From Eubacteriales bacterium (GTDB taxonomy: Bacteria; Bacillota_A; Clostridia; Lachnospirales; Lachnospiraceae), in NCBI GenBank assembly GCA_030533315.1, contig JAUNJL010000001.1, forward strand, positions 48,396-112,395: a DNA stretch of 64,000 bases, given 5' to 3'. Shown here one piece after another: positions 43,412 through 51,562 of this stretch. The position numbers and the translations under genes are program-made. Each line of letters starts with the position of its first letter. The stretch's first letter is position 1. The notes under the pieces were generated by a model, which saw only the letters and a list, made by a program, of their open reading frames with translations, was not told the origin of the DNA and ran no database searches.

Positions 43412-45390
43412 ATTGCATCTACCTCCGCGATAATCTGTCTGTTGGAGAAGCCCTGCAGATCCATGGCTCCCGATGGGCAGGTAACGGTACATGCGCCGCA
43501 GCCCTGGCAGAGTGCGTCGTTTACCACGGCGATCCTGCGCACCTCCCGGATGCCATGATCGTTCACCTGACGATCCTCATAGGTGATGGCCCCGTATGGG
43601 CAGACATGGGCACACTGGGAGCATCCGTTGCAGAGAAGCTCATCTGAATGTGCGGTACAGGGATTTGTCATCAGCTTATCCTTTGCCAAAAGCCCGATGG
43701 CCTTCACCGCCGCAGCGCCCGCCTGTGCCACGGTCTCAGGGATATCCTTGGGCCCCTGACACACGCCGGACAGGAAGATGCCCGCAGTGGGGGACTCCAC
43801 GGGACGCAGCTTCGCATGTGCCTCCGTGAGAAAATTGTTCGTATCGATGCTGGCTGTCAGCATGGTGGCGATCCTGCGAACGTCCTTGTTGGGCTCAATG
43901 GCCGCCGCCAGAACCACCATATCTGCCTCCATGAGAATCTGACGGTTTTCCAGAAGATCCGATGCCTGTACCAGAAGGCTTCCGTCCGGCTGGGGAATGA
44001 CCTTCCCCACCTGTCCCTTTATGTAATCCACGCCGTAGTCCTCCACGGCCCTCCGATAGAACTCATCAAAATTCTTTCCCGGGGTACGGACGTCAATGTA
44101 GAACACCGTCACCTTGGTGTCCGGATACTTGTCCCGGATCAGCATGGCGTGCTTCGCCGTGTACATGCAGCAGATCTTGGAACAATAGCTCTTTCCTCTC
44201 TCGTCGGAGCAGCGGCTTCCCACGCACTGCACGAAAACGATGTTCTTCGGCGCTTTGCCGTCGGAAAGGCGCTCCAGATGACCCTTGGTGGGGCCTGCCG
44301 CATTCATGATCCGCTCCAGCTCCAGGGAGGTAATCACATCCTTGCTCTGGCTGTAGGCGTACTCGTCGTATTTTTCCAGACTGATCACGTCAAAGCCGGT
44401 GGCTACCACGATGGCCCCGTACTTCTGGGTAAGGATCTCATCCTTCTGCTCATAGTCGATGGCTCCCGCCTGGCATACCTTGGCGCAGGCGCCGCATTTT
44501 CCCGTCTTAAACTTGATACAGTTTTCCCGGTCGATCACAGGCACGTTGGGAATGGCCTGTGCAAAAGGAATGTAAATGGCGCTGCGGTTCCCCAGCCCCC
44601 GGTTAAACTCGCTGGGGATCTTTTTGGAGGGGCATTTTTCCGAACAGACGCCACAGCCGGTACATTTATCCATGTCCACGCTTCTGGCCTTTTTTCGGAT
44701 CTCCACGGTAAAATCTCCCACAAAGCCGCTGACCTTTTCCACCTCACTGTATGTATAGATGTTGATCTTTTCGTGGGCCGCCGCCTCCACCATCTTCGGG
44801 GTGAGAATGCAGGCGGAGCAGTCCAGGGTGGGGAAGGTCTTGTCCAGCTGAGACATCCTCCCGCCGATGCTGGGTGTCTTTTCCACGATGTCCACCTCAT
44901 AGCCGGCCTCTGCGATATCCAGGGCTGACTGGATCCCGGCAATCCCGCCGCCGATCACCAGAGCCCGCTTCGTCACCCGGCTCTCTCCCGGCTTTAAGGG
45001 TGAATCCAGGTTTACCTTTGCAATGGCCGTCCTGGCCAGGATCACCGCCTTCTCCGTTGCCTCCTTCATATCCTTGTGGATCCAGGAGCAGTGCTCCCGA
45101 ATGTTGGCGATCTCCACCATATATGGATTCAGCCCGGCCTTCTCCGCCGCCTTCCGGAAGGTATTCTCATGCATACGGGGGGAACAGGAGCATACCACCA
45201 CGCCTGTCAGTTTTTTCTCCTTGATGGCATTTATGACCTTCTCCTGTCCAGCCTCGGAGCACATATATTGATAATCCTCCGCATGGACGACGCCTGGCTC
45301 TAAAGCCGCCATCTCCACAACTTTCTTTACATCCACCGTCGCTGCGATATTGCTTCCGCAGTGACACACAAATACACCGATTCTCTCCAC
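43402..45390 (-). CDS. hdrA: HdrA, electron-bifurcating flavoprotein
   Basis: A 662-residue HdrA. Parts in order: CHCGSN near the N-terminus, VVVCSCSPRMHENTF, the FAD-binding GGGIAGIQSALDIAEAG with LDCSACILTPKMVEA, ferredoxin motif CTGCGVCSEKCP, a further cysteine group CGACAKVCQAG, and two C-terminal ferredoxin motifs CNGCSQCAHVCP and CQGCGACTVTCP. HdrA FAD splits electron pairs between high- and low-potential acceptors in methanogens and sulfate reducers. The start is a GTG with AGGAGGTGACAGACAG; it is 8 bp after hdrC. Confidence 0.94.
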   Translation of the reverse strand: MERIGVFVCHCGSNIAATVDVKKVVEMAALEPGVVHAEDYQYMCSEAGQEKVINAIKEKKLTGVVVCSCSPRMHENTFRKAAEKAGLNPYMVEIANIREHCSWIHKDMKEATEKAVILARTAIAKVNLDSPLKPGESRVTKRALVIGGGIAGIQSALDIAEAGYEVDIVEKTPSIGGRMSQLDKTFPTLDCSACILTPKMVEAAAHEKINIYTYSEVEKVSGFVGDFTVEIRKKARSVDMDKCTGCGVCSEKCPSKKIPSEFNRGLGNRSAIYIPFAQAIPNVPVIDRENCIKFKTGKCGACAKVCQAGAIDYEQKDEILTQKYGAIVVATGFDVISLEKYDEYAYSQSKDVITSLELERIMNAAGPTKGHLERLSDGKAPKNIVFVQCVGSRCSDERGKSYCSKICCMYTAKHAMLIRDKYPDTKVTVFYIDVRTPGKNFDEFYRRAVEDYGVDYIKGQVGKVIPQPDGSLLVQASDLLENRQILMEADMVVLAAAIEPNKDVRRIATMLTASIDTNNFLTEAHAKLRPVESPTAGIFLSGVCQGPKDIPETVAQAGAAAVKAIGLLAKDKLMTNPCTAHSDELLCNGCSQCAHVCPYGAITYEDRQVNDHGIREVRRIAVVNDALCQGCGACTVTCPSGAMDLQGFSNRQIIAEVDAICR

Positions 45391-45397
45391 CTGTCTG

Positions 45398-45805
45398 TCA
45401 CCTCCTGTATCTTCTCTGCGCACTGACAAGGAGCTGCTGTGGAGTGTCCTCGTCGATCAGCATGGGAATGTCGTCGGCCTGAAGATAGTTCTGTCCCTTT
45501 TCCCGGACAACAAGCTGCCTTGCGGCATCAATGAGCTTGCCCGGCTTCACATCTCTGGGGCAGCGCTCCACACAGGCAAAGCAGGAGAGGCATTTCCATA
45601 AAGATCTGCAGTTTGCCAGAGCCTCCATCTCGTCCCGGAGCACGTAGGTGACAAACTGGTGCGGCTTGATGTCCATCTCGTCAAAGGCGGGACAGGTTGC
45701 GGAGCACTTTCCACATTTCATGCACCTTAAAGGATCTGTGCCGGAAATCTCCCGGATCCTTGCGGCGGCGCTTTCCCTCCGGCCATACTTTTTCGTAGCT
45801 TCCAC
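45398..45805 (-). CDS. hdrC: HdrC, 4Fe-4S subunit
   Basis: A 135-residue protein with two ferredoxin motifs CMKCGKCSATCP and CLSCFACVERCP, the HdrC pattern, and no membrane helix. The GTG start (AGGAGG upstream) shares a G with the hdrB stop codon (TAGTG), so translation is coupled. It carries electrons between HdrA and HdrB. Confidence 0.92.
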   Translation of the reverse strand: MEATKKYGRRESAAARIREISGTDPLRCMKCGKCSATCPAFDEMDIKPHQFVTYVLRDEMEALANCRSLWKCLSCFACVERCPRDVKPGKLIDAARQLVVREKGQNYLQADDIPMLIDEDTPQQLLVSAQRRYRR

Positions 45806-46599
45806 TATTTCGCCACCTCCTCTTTCACACCGAGAGCCTCCGCCAGAAGCTGAGTAAAGTAGTAGACCGGAAGGGCTCCGGTTCCGTTTTTCTTCAGATT
45901 GTACATACAGAGGGGACAGGCGGTGATCAGCATGTCCGCGCCAAATCCTTCTGCGCTGCCGCTGATCTTCCTGCACATGCTCTGAGCCATAGACGGCTCC
46001 TTCAAGGATATGTACCCGCCGCAGCACTCGTTACGGTAGGGGTAGATCACAGGCTCCCCGCCGATGGCACGGATAAAGTCCTCCAGGATAGTAGGATTTT
46101 CCGGATCGTCAAAAGCCATGATCTTTCCCGGCCGAAGGAGGAGACATCCGTAATAGGCGCCGATCCTTTTTCCCTTCAGAGGACAGACTACCTTTTCCTT
46201 CAGCTTATCAAAGCCTATCCTGTCGCGCAGCACCTCCAGGTAATGAAGCACCGTGGTTTCTCCCCCATAGGGCTCCGAAAGCTTCAGATAATTGTTCGCC
46301 CTGGTACGGACGTCCTCCACGTGGGCCATATCGTCATTTACCCGCTTGATCACATGATGGCAAGCCGAGCAGATGGTCACCAGCTCCTGTCCTTTCTCCT
46401 TTGCATCATTGAGGGCGCGGACGGAGGAAAGCTTCGTGGCGATCTCGTCGCTGCCTAAAGGATAAACGCCTCCGCAGCACTGCCACTCCTCTATTTCCTC
46501 CAGCTCAAAGCCAAGGGCCTCTGCGCAGGCTCTTGCGTAAGCGTCCAGGTCCTTTGCCTTGTTTTTCAGGGTACACCCTGGATAATAACTGTACTTCAT
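45805..46599 (-). CDS. hdrB: HdrB, CCG-domain subunit
   Basis: A 264-residue HdrB: YYPGCTLKNKAKDL at the N-terminus and two CCG motifs, EWQCCGGVYPLGS and RNECCGGYISLK, with CSACHH and ITACPLCMYN cysteines, the ligands of the non-cubane [4Fe-4S] clusters in methanogen HdrB. It is the high-potential exit site; its partner here is not a CoM-S-S-CoB disulfide and may be another disulfide, or FrdB. The start at 46599 is chosen for GGAAAGG spacing. Confidence 0.93.
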   Translation of the reverse strand: MKYSYYPGCTLKNKAKDLDAYARACAEALGFELEEIEEWQCCGGVYPLGSDEIATKLSSVRALNDAKEKGQELVTICSACHHVIKRVNDDMAHVEDVRTRANNYLKLSEPYGGETTVLHYLEVLRDRIGFDKLKEKVVCPLKGKRIGAYYGCLLLRPGKIMAFDDPENPTILEDFIRAIGGEPVIYPYRNECCGGYISLKEPSMAQSMCRKISGSAEGFGADMLITACPLCMYNLKKNGTGALPVYYFTQLLAEALGVKEEVAK

Positions 46600-46618
46600 A
46601 CTCTTCAGCCTTTCCATT

Positions 46619-47566
46619 TTACAGATCGATCTGTGCGATAACCGCCTTCAGGGCGTCAGCGCTCTTCTTCAGCTGCTGGATCTCCTTCTGGTTCATGCGC
46701 ATGGGAACCTTGCCCTGCACGCCCTTGGGGCCCACCAAAGTCAGAATGCTGAGGCAGACGTCGTCAATTCCATATTCCCCGTGCATCATGGAGGAGACGG
46801 TGATGACGGAATCCGAGGCGGCAACCAAAAGCTTCACCAGCTTGCACACGGCCACCGATACCGCATAGAAGGTAGCTCCCTTCTTCGCAATGATCTGGCC
46901 GCCGGATTTTTGTACATACTCCAGCATGGCATCCTTGTCCAGCTCTTCAATCTCTTTTCCTTTTGCCTTCATGGCCTCATAATATTCATCCGTACTCACT
47001 CCGGAGATATATGCGCCGCTCCACGGGATGAAGGAGGTGTCCCCGTGCTCACCGAACACATAAGCGTGGATGTTTCCCTGCGCTACCTTGAAGTGCTCGG
47101 AGATCCCGCAGCGAAGGCGGGCGGTATCCAGGATGGTACCAGAGCCAATGATCTGATTTTCCGGCAGTCCGGAGATCTTCGTGAACACGTAAGTCATAAT
47201 ATCCACCGGATTGCTCACGATGATGTACAGAGCGTCCGGAGCCTCCTTGACGATCTGAGGCGTGATGCTCTTTAGGATATTCACGTTGGTCTGAGTCAGC
47301 TCCAGCCTGGTCTGGCCCGGCTTCCTGGCAATGCCAGAAGTGATGATGACGATGTCCGAGCCCTTGGCGTCCTCATAGTCCCCGGCTATCATGGAAATAG
47401 GACTCCTAAAGCAGGTTCCCTGAAGGATGTCCAAAACCTCTCCCTCCACCTTTTCCTTGTTGATGTCGATGAGGACCAGCTCCGATGCGATCTCCTCGTT
47501 CGCCAGCGTATATGCGATCGTGGCTCCAACACTTCCTGCTCCGATGATAGTGATTTTACTGCTCAT
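46619..47566 (-). CDS. mdh: LDH/MDH-family dehydrogenase, predicted malate dehydrogenase
   Basis: A 315-residue NAD-dependent 2-hydroxyacid dehydrogenase with an LDH-like backbone: IGAGSVGATIAYTL, NPVDIMTYV, IGSGTILDTARLR, GEHGDTSFIPWS (catalytic His). The mobile loop reads GIARKPGQTRLEL, where lactate dehydrogenases have NQKPGETR. Arg at the Gln102 position is the malate dehydrogenase residue, and changing Gln102 to Arg turns Bacillus LDH into a malate dehydrogenase. An automatic annotation would say L-lactate dehydrogenase; the fumarase and fumarate reductase downstream support malate. ATG with AAAGGAGAAGTT. First gene of the operon. Confidence 0.85.
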   Translation of the reverse strand: MSSKITIIGAGSVGATIAYTLANEEIASELVLIDINKEKVEGEVLDILQGTCFRSPISMIAGDYEDAKGSDIVIITSGIARKPGQTRLELTQTNVNILKSITPQIVKEAPDALYIIVSNPVDIMTYVFTKISGLPENQIIGSGTILDTARLRCGISEHFKVAQGNIHAYVFGEHGDTSFIPWSGAYISGVSTDEYYEAMKAKGKEIEELDKDAMLEYVQKSGGQIIAKKGATFYAVSVAVCKLVKLLVAASDSVITVSSMMHGEYGIDDVCLSILTLVGPKGVQGKVPMRMNQKEIQQLKKSADALKAVIAQIDL

Positions 47567-47596
47567 AACTTCTCCTTTCAACTGGCTTGCGTGTTT

Positions 47597-47614
47597 TTGT
47601 TTATTTTTTAACAA
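47597..47614. promoter_or_regulatory. Rex-type operator before the malate/fumarate operon
   Basis: TTGTTTATTTTTTAACAA matches the clostridial Rex consensus TTGTTAA-N4-TTAACAA in 13 of 14 defined positions and lies 31 bp before the ATG of the first gene. Rex is released by NADH, so high NADH would turn the operon on. Confidence 0.65.
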
Positions 47615-47704
47615 TTTAAAAAAGTAAAAAAAACAGAAAGATTTTCCCTCTTTCTCCGCATTTCATCATTTCCAAGTTTTGTTCCGCACTATCAAGATAC
47701 CACA

Positions 47705-47722
47705 ATGACAATCTTTTAACAA
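47705..47722. promoter_or_regulatory. Second, weaker Rex-like site and promoter region
   Basis: TTGTTAA-AAGA-TTGTCAT on the minus strand: one perfect half-site and one poor one. The same TTGTTA with a 17-bp spacer and TATCTT forms a promoter candidate for the operon. Confidence 0.35.
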
Positions 47723-47858
47723 GCCCTTTTTGTAATTTTACCAAAATTTAAACATCCTTTGACCTCTTTTGCGTCCTGAAAAGGCAGAATCGAGGGCCGC
47801 GGCGGCCAGATTCCCCAAACCACTGCGAGGAAAGCAGCCTGGACAAAATGTGAAGGAA

Positions 47859-47887
47859 TTGACATCCCCAGAAGAAGTCCGTATACT
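47859..47887 (+). promoter_or_regulatory. Strong promoter for the [FeFe] hydrogenase gene
   Basis: TTGACA, 17 bp, TATACT. It leaves a 5' leader of about 200 bases. A TACCGT/ACGGTA inverted repeat lies at 48036-48058 in that leader. Confidence 0.8.
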
Positions 47888-48093
47888 TGTACTGGAGCTG
47901 CGGGATCTGGATTTTTGCCACTGCGGTCTTTTCTTTTCCCCTGCCCCTTACGAAACAAACGTCAATGCTGGCCTTTGAGAATTGTGCGGAGGGTTCCGTG
48001 TGCCGGCCACAGCTGTCTTTTATGATATGCCATACTACCGTTTTTCTTAGTTACGGTACACCCTATTCACCAACTACACAGGAGGAGGTTTTT

Positions 48094-49548
48094 ATGTTCA
48101 CAAGAGAATCCGACATCAACGACGTCAAACAGACCGTTCTGGAGCAGGTGGCCGCCCTCGCCTTTGAGGGTACCCTGGATGAAAAAAGGGATCAGATCCC
48201 CTACGAGATCATCCCCGGCCATAAAGCCACCTTCCGCTGCTGCGTCTATCGGGAAAGAGAGATCATCCGCCAGAGGATCCGTCTGGCAGAGGGCAAGTAC
48301 CCCGTCGAGGGCCAGCGCAACAAAAACATCGTTCAGGTACTGGACAGTGCCTGTGCCGAGTGCCCCATCCAGCGTTTTGTCGTTACAGACAACTGCCAGA
48401 AATGCCTGGGAAAAAAGTGTCTGAACGCCTGCCATTTCGGCGCCATCCAGATTGGGCGCGACAAAGCCTACATCGACCCGGACAAATGCAGAGAATGCGG
48501 CAAATGTGCCCAGTCCTGTCCCTACAATGCCATCAGCGACCACCAGCGCCCCTGCAAAAAGAGCTGCCCGGTCAACGCCATCTCCATGGATGAAAACAAT
48601 ATCGTGAAGATCCACGAGGACAAATGTATCCATTGCGGCGCCTGCATCAAAAACTGCCCCTTCGGAGCCTTGTCTGACCTCTCCTTTATGGTCCCGGTCA
48701 TCCAAAAGCTGAAGGACAGCGCTCCAGTCTATGCCATGGTCGCCCCGGCTGCGGAGGGCCAGTTTGGAGAGGGCGTCACCATGGGAGATCTGAGGAACGC
48801 CCTCATCGCCCTGGGCTTTACGGATATGTACGAGGTCTCCCTGGGAGCCGACCTGACTGCGGAAAGCGAAGGCGAGGAATGGCTGGAGGCCTACAAGGAG
48901 GGGCAAAGAAAAACCACCTCCTGCTGTCCGGCCTTCGCCGCCATGATCCGCAGGCATTTCCCCCAGCTTTCGGAAACCATATCCACCACCGTTTCCCCCA
49001 TGGCCGCCACCTCCCGCTACCTAAAGGCCATGTTCCCCGATGCCGTCACCGTGTTCATTGGGCCCTGTGTGGCCAAGAAAAGTGAAGTCCTGGACGACAA
49101 GATCCCTGGAAATGCCGATTACGTCCTGACACTCCCGGAGACCCTCGCCATGATGACGGCAAAGGGTGTGGAGATTAAGGCCCAGGGTGCGCCTCTCCAG
49201 CAGGGAAGCATCTACGGACGCCATTTTGCAAATGCGGGAGGCGTGACCGCCGCCGTTCTCCAGACCTTGAAGGAAAAGGGTATACAGGAGGATATCAAGG
49301 TCTCCAAGGCAAATGGGGCAAAGGAATGCAAAAAGCTGCTCACTCTCATGAAGAATGGCCGTCTCCCAGGAGATTTCCTGGAGGGTATGGCCTGCGAAGG
49401 CGGCTGCGTCAACGGCCCAGGCTGTCACCTTCCGGAAATAGAGAGCAAAAAAGACCGGGCCGCCCTTCAGGCCCTTATGGATGATCGGCGGGTCATCGAC
49501 ACCGCAGCCCGGTGTCAAAGCGACTGCAGCTACCATATGCACCGCTGA
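48094..49548 (+). CDS. [FeFe] hydrogenase, group B type
   Basis: A 484-residue iron-only hydrogenase. N-terminal iron-sulfur part: CAECPIQRFVVTDNCQKCLGKKCLNAC, CRECGKCAQSCPYNA, CKKSCP and CIHCGACIKNCP. H-cluster part: TSCCPAFAAM (L1), IGPCVAKKSEV (L2) and GMACEGGCVNGPG (L3). The length and the CAECP leader match the monomeric group B hydrogenases of Clostridia, whose physiological direction is not settled, probably ferredoxin-linked. The ATG at 48094 has GGAGGAGG upstream. It is divergent from the malate/fumarate operon. Maturases HydEFG are not in the window. Confidence 0.93.
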   Translation: MFTRESDINDVKQTVLEQVAALAFEGTLDEKRDQIPYEIIPGHKATFRCCVYREREIIRQRIRLAEGKYPVEGQRNKNIVQVLDSACAECPIQRFVVTDNCQKCLGKKCLNACHFGAIQIGRDKAYIDPDKCRECGKCAQSCPYNAISDHQRPCKKSCPVNAISMDENNIVKIHEDKCIHCGACIKNCPFGALSDLSFMVPVIQKLKDSAPVYAMVAPAAEGQFGEGVTMGDLRNALIALGFTDMYEVSLGADLTAESEGEEWLEAYKEGQRKTTSCCPAFAAMIRRHFPQLSETISTTVSPMAATSRYLKAMFPDAVTVFIGPCVAKKSEVLDDKIPGNADYVLTLPETLAMMTAKGVEIKAQGAPLQQGSIYGRHFANAGGVTAAVLQTLKEKGIQEDIKVSKANGAKECKKLLTLMKNGRLPGDFLEGMACEGGCVNGPGCHLPEIESKKDRAALQALMDDRRVIDTAARCQSDCSYHMHR

Positions 49549-49681
49549 CCAGCCAGGCCTTGAAGACTGCCTCCCAAAAAGAGATCCTCGTCATGAGAAG
49601 AAGCCCTGCGCCTGCGTATCTTTTTCCCGGGGTTTCCCCCACGCCGTCTGACCGGCCGCAAGCGCCCCATAGCATAAAAAT

Positions 49682-49750
49682 AAGACCGAAGCCTTCCCGC
49701 ACACCCTTCCGCGTGCGATCCTGCAAAGGCTTCGGTCTTTGTTTTTATCC
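49682..49750 (+). terminator. Intrinsic terminator after the hydrogenase
   Basis: Arms AAGACCGAAGCCTT and AAGGCTTCGGTCTT form a 14-bp stem followed by TGTTTTTATCC. The remaining bases to 49873 hold only a weak CCCGC/GCGGG hairpin. Confidence 0.88.
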
Positions 49751-49873
49751 TTCTTAATTGTCTTCATTCCTTCCGTTAGGAAGAGATCCCGCTGCGGCGG
49801 GACGCTTTCACAGCCGCCCCACTCTTGCCGCAGCACGGCGCTTTTTCATTACAAAAGGATAAGAAGCTTCCTC

Positions 49874-50011
49874 TCAATGACAGTGCCCGCCGCAATGCCT
49901 GCAGTCTCCTCCGCACTGAATGGATTTTCCATTTTTCTTATCCCGGATCATACTGCGTACGGCAAGGATCACAGCACCTGCCACAACCATTCCTACTACG
50001 ACCGTTCCCAT
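49874..50011 (-). CDS. FeoB-associated Cys-rich membrane peptide
   Basis: A 45-residue protein: one helix (GTVVVGMVVAGAVILAVRSM), a short basic linker and a Cys/His-rich tail (CGGDCRHCGGHCH). This is the pattern of small proteins usually encoded beside the ferrous iron transporter feoB, where the cysteine tail may bind iron. AAAAGGAGGAGACT precedes the ATG. No feoA or feoB lies in this window, so the copy is an orphan. Confidence 0.8.
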   Translation of the reverse strand: MGTVVVGMVVAGAVILAVRSMIRDKKNGKSIQCGGDCRHCGGHCH

Positions 50012-50136
50012 AGTCTCCTCCTTTTTATCCAAAGACACACTCCTGTGATGTGGTTTCTCTCCAGATATTAGTTTACACTAACTTTCATTAGAAGTCAACA
50101 CATTTCTCCGGTCCATCCTCTTTCCGCTGTGCCTCT

Positions 50137-51207
50137 TTACACATCCAGCTTCATATCCCCGTCCTGGATCATGCCTCTTTTCCTCATCAGGGCATAGATC
50201 CCGTAGGACAAAAGAGCAGGCAAAAGCACCTGGAATACCAGGATCTTCCCAAGGACAAGCGCTGGAGATTCCGCAGCCGCCATGGTCTGATAGGTCATGA
50301 TCTGTCCCACCAGGCCAGAGGTACCCATGCCGGAGCCGGTGGCATTGTTCGTCATATGAAAGGGGCCGGCAATGGCGATCGGCCCTAAAATGGCCGAGGC
50401 CAGTGTGGGGGGAACCCAGATCAGAGGCTTACGCACAATGTTGGGGATCTGCAGCATGGAAGTCCCCACGCCCTGAGCCAGAAGACCGCCCACACCATTA
50501 TCCCGGAAGCTGGAAACGGCAAAACCAACCATCTGGCAGCAGCATCCGATGGTTGCCGCCCCCGCCGCCGCACCGTTCAGCCCAAGGATGATCCCAAGGG
50601 CCGCAGAGCTGATGGGAAGGGTGAGAACCACCCCCATGAGAACCGACACCACGATCCCCATCAACAAGGGCTGCTGCTCCGTTCCCCAGTTGATGAGACT
50701 TCCAAGCCAGGTCATAAACCGGGAAATCCCAGGACCAATGAGCACTCCTGCCGTACCGCCGCTTAGGATCGTGACCGCCGGAGTGATGAGAAGATCCAGC
50801 TTCGTCCTTCCCGCCACCAGGCGCCCCACCTGCATCCCCACGTAGGCTGCCACAAAGGCTCCCAGCGGCTCTCCTGGCCCGGACAAAAGAAGGGCTCCCT
50901 CCGCCGTGAACAGTGTCCCGGCGATCATGCCGCTGGCATAGGCGCCGATCATTCCCGCCGCCGCCGCTGACAGCAGAACGTATGTAGACTCCTTAAATTT
51001 GTAGGCGACGCCGATACCGATGCCGGCTCCTGTCAGCCTTTGGGCGATTACCGCAAAGGCGCTTAGATAGCTTCCAAAGGTTCCTCCCAAAAGATCTCCC
51101 ACCTGCTTTAGAATAGTTCCGATAATCAGGGTTGAAAACAGCCCCAGAGCCATCCCGCTCAGGCCGTCGATAAAAATATGCCGGAGTATCGTCTTTTGCT
51201 TATCCAT
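50137..51207 (-). CDS. PTS EIIC-like membrane protein (PTS_EIIC_2 type)
   Basis: A 356-residue, Gly- and Ala-rich integral membrane protein with about ten helices. IFIDGLSGMALGLFSTLIIGTILKQ and the middle segment GAAAGAATIGCCCQMVGF are characteristic of the stand-alone PTS EIIC-2 family; HMTNNATGSGMGTSGLVG is conserved near the end. No EIIA or EIIB lies nearby and the transported compound is unknown. It stands alone, divergent from folE. Confidence 0.85.
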   Translation of the reverse strand: MDKQKTILRHIFIDGLSGMALGLFSTLIIGTILKQVGDLLGGTFGSYLSAFAVIAQRLTGAGIGIGVAYKFKESTYVLLSAAAAGMIGAYASGMIAGTLFTAEGALLLSGPGEPLGAFVAAYVGMQVGRLVAGRTKLDLLITPAVTILSGGTAGVLIGPGISRFMTWLGSLINWGTEQQPLLMGIVVSVLMGVVLTLPISSAALGIILGLNGAAAGAATIGCCCQMVGFAVSSFRDNGVGGLLAQGVGTSMLQIPNIVRKPLIWVPPTLASAILGPIAIAGPFHMTNNATGSGMGTSGLVGQIMTYQTMAAAESPALVLGKILVFQVLLPALLSYGIYALMRKRGMIQDGDMKLDV

Positions 51208-51417
51208 TTTCTCTCTCCTTATTCATTTTTAGCAGATTGCAAAAAATTCCCGGACATCGGCCTTAGGGCGTTCGCCAAAATACCGCACCTGCGGCGGCTT
51301 CCGCCGCATCCTCCAGCAGCTCTGCGCCATCCCCATGCCCAGGCCTTTTCCAAACATACAAGCAAAGTCTAACACAAACAGAAAAAAAATGCCAGCGGCA
51401 TGGCGAAAAAAAAACGA

Positions 51418-51446
51418 TTGTAGACAGGCGGGAAAAGAGCTATAAT
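51418..51446 (+). promoter_or_regulatory. Promoter of the folate operon
   Basis: TTGTAG, 17 bp, TATAAT, about 110 bp before folE. The bases from 51208 to 51410 hold no gene; a short GCCA/TGGC hairpin between A8 and A9 runs (about 51384-51414) precedes the PTS gene on the minus strand. Confidence 0.75.
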
Positions 51447-51460
51447 GGGTCTAAATCGAA

Positions 51461-51535
51461 GCACCCCCAAGACCTGGACGAAGGTCTTGGCACAGCTGCC
51501 TTTCACCGGCTTTCCTTTCCGGAAGGCTGTGGTGC
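51461..51535 (+). ncRNA. Structured leader RNA of the folate operon (three-way junction)
   Basis: Three helices fit together: GCAC (51461) with GTGC (51532-51535) closes the element, CCAAGACC/GGTCTTGG (51467-51490) is a perfect 8-bp hairpin, and CACAGC/GCTGTG (51491-51531) encloses a pyrimidine-rich loop. It begins shortly after the predicted transcript start. It does not match the class I tetrahydrofolate riboswitch as I know it. A folate-linked cis-regulatory RNA is likely; identity not established. Confidence 0.45.
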
Positions 51536-51562
51536 AAGGTAATATTTTAACAGGAGAACACA

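Noticed and set aside
43648..44928. 426-codon plus-strand ORF opposite hdrA
   Set aside because: It is the antisense frame of a clearly coding hdrA; no recognisable motif or ribosome binding site.
46619..47566. Plain L-lactate dehydrogenase call
   Set aside because: The backbone looks like LDH, but Arg replaces the substrate-determining Gln and the operon encodes fumarase and fumarate reductase.
51461..51535. Class I tetrahydrofolate riboswitch
   Set aside because: Position and three-way junction would suit it, but the conserved sequence blocks I know for that class are not present.
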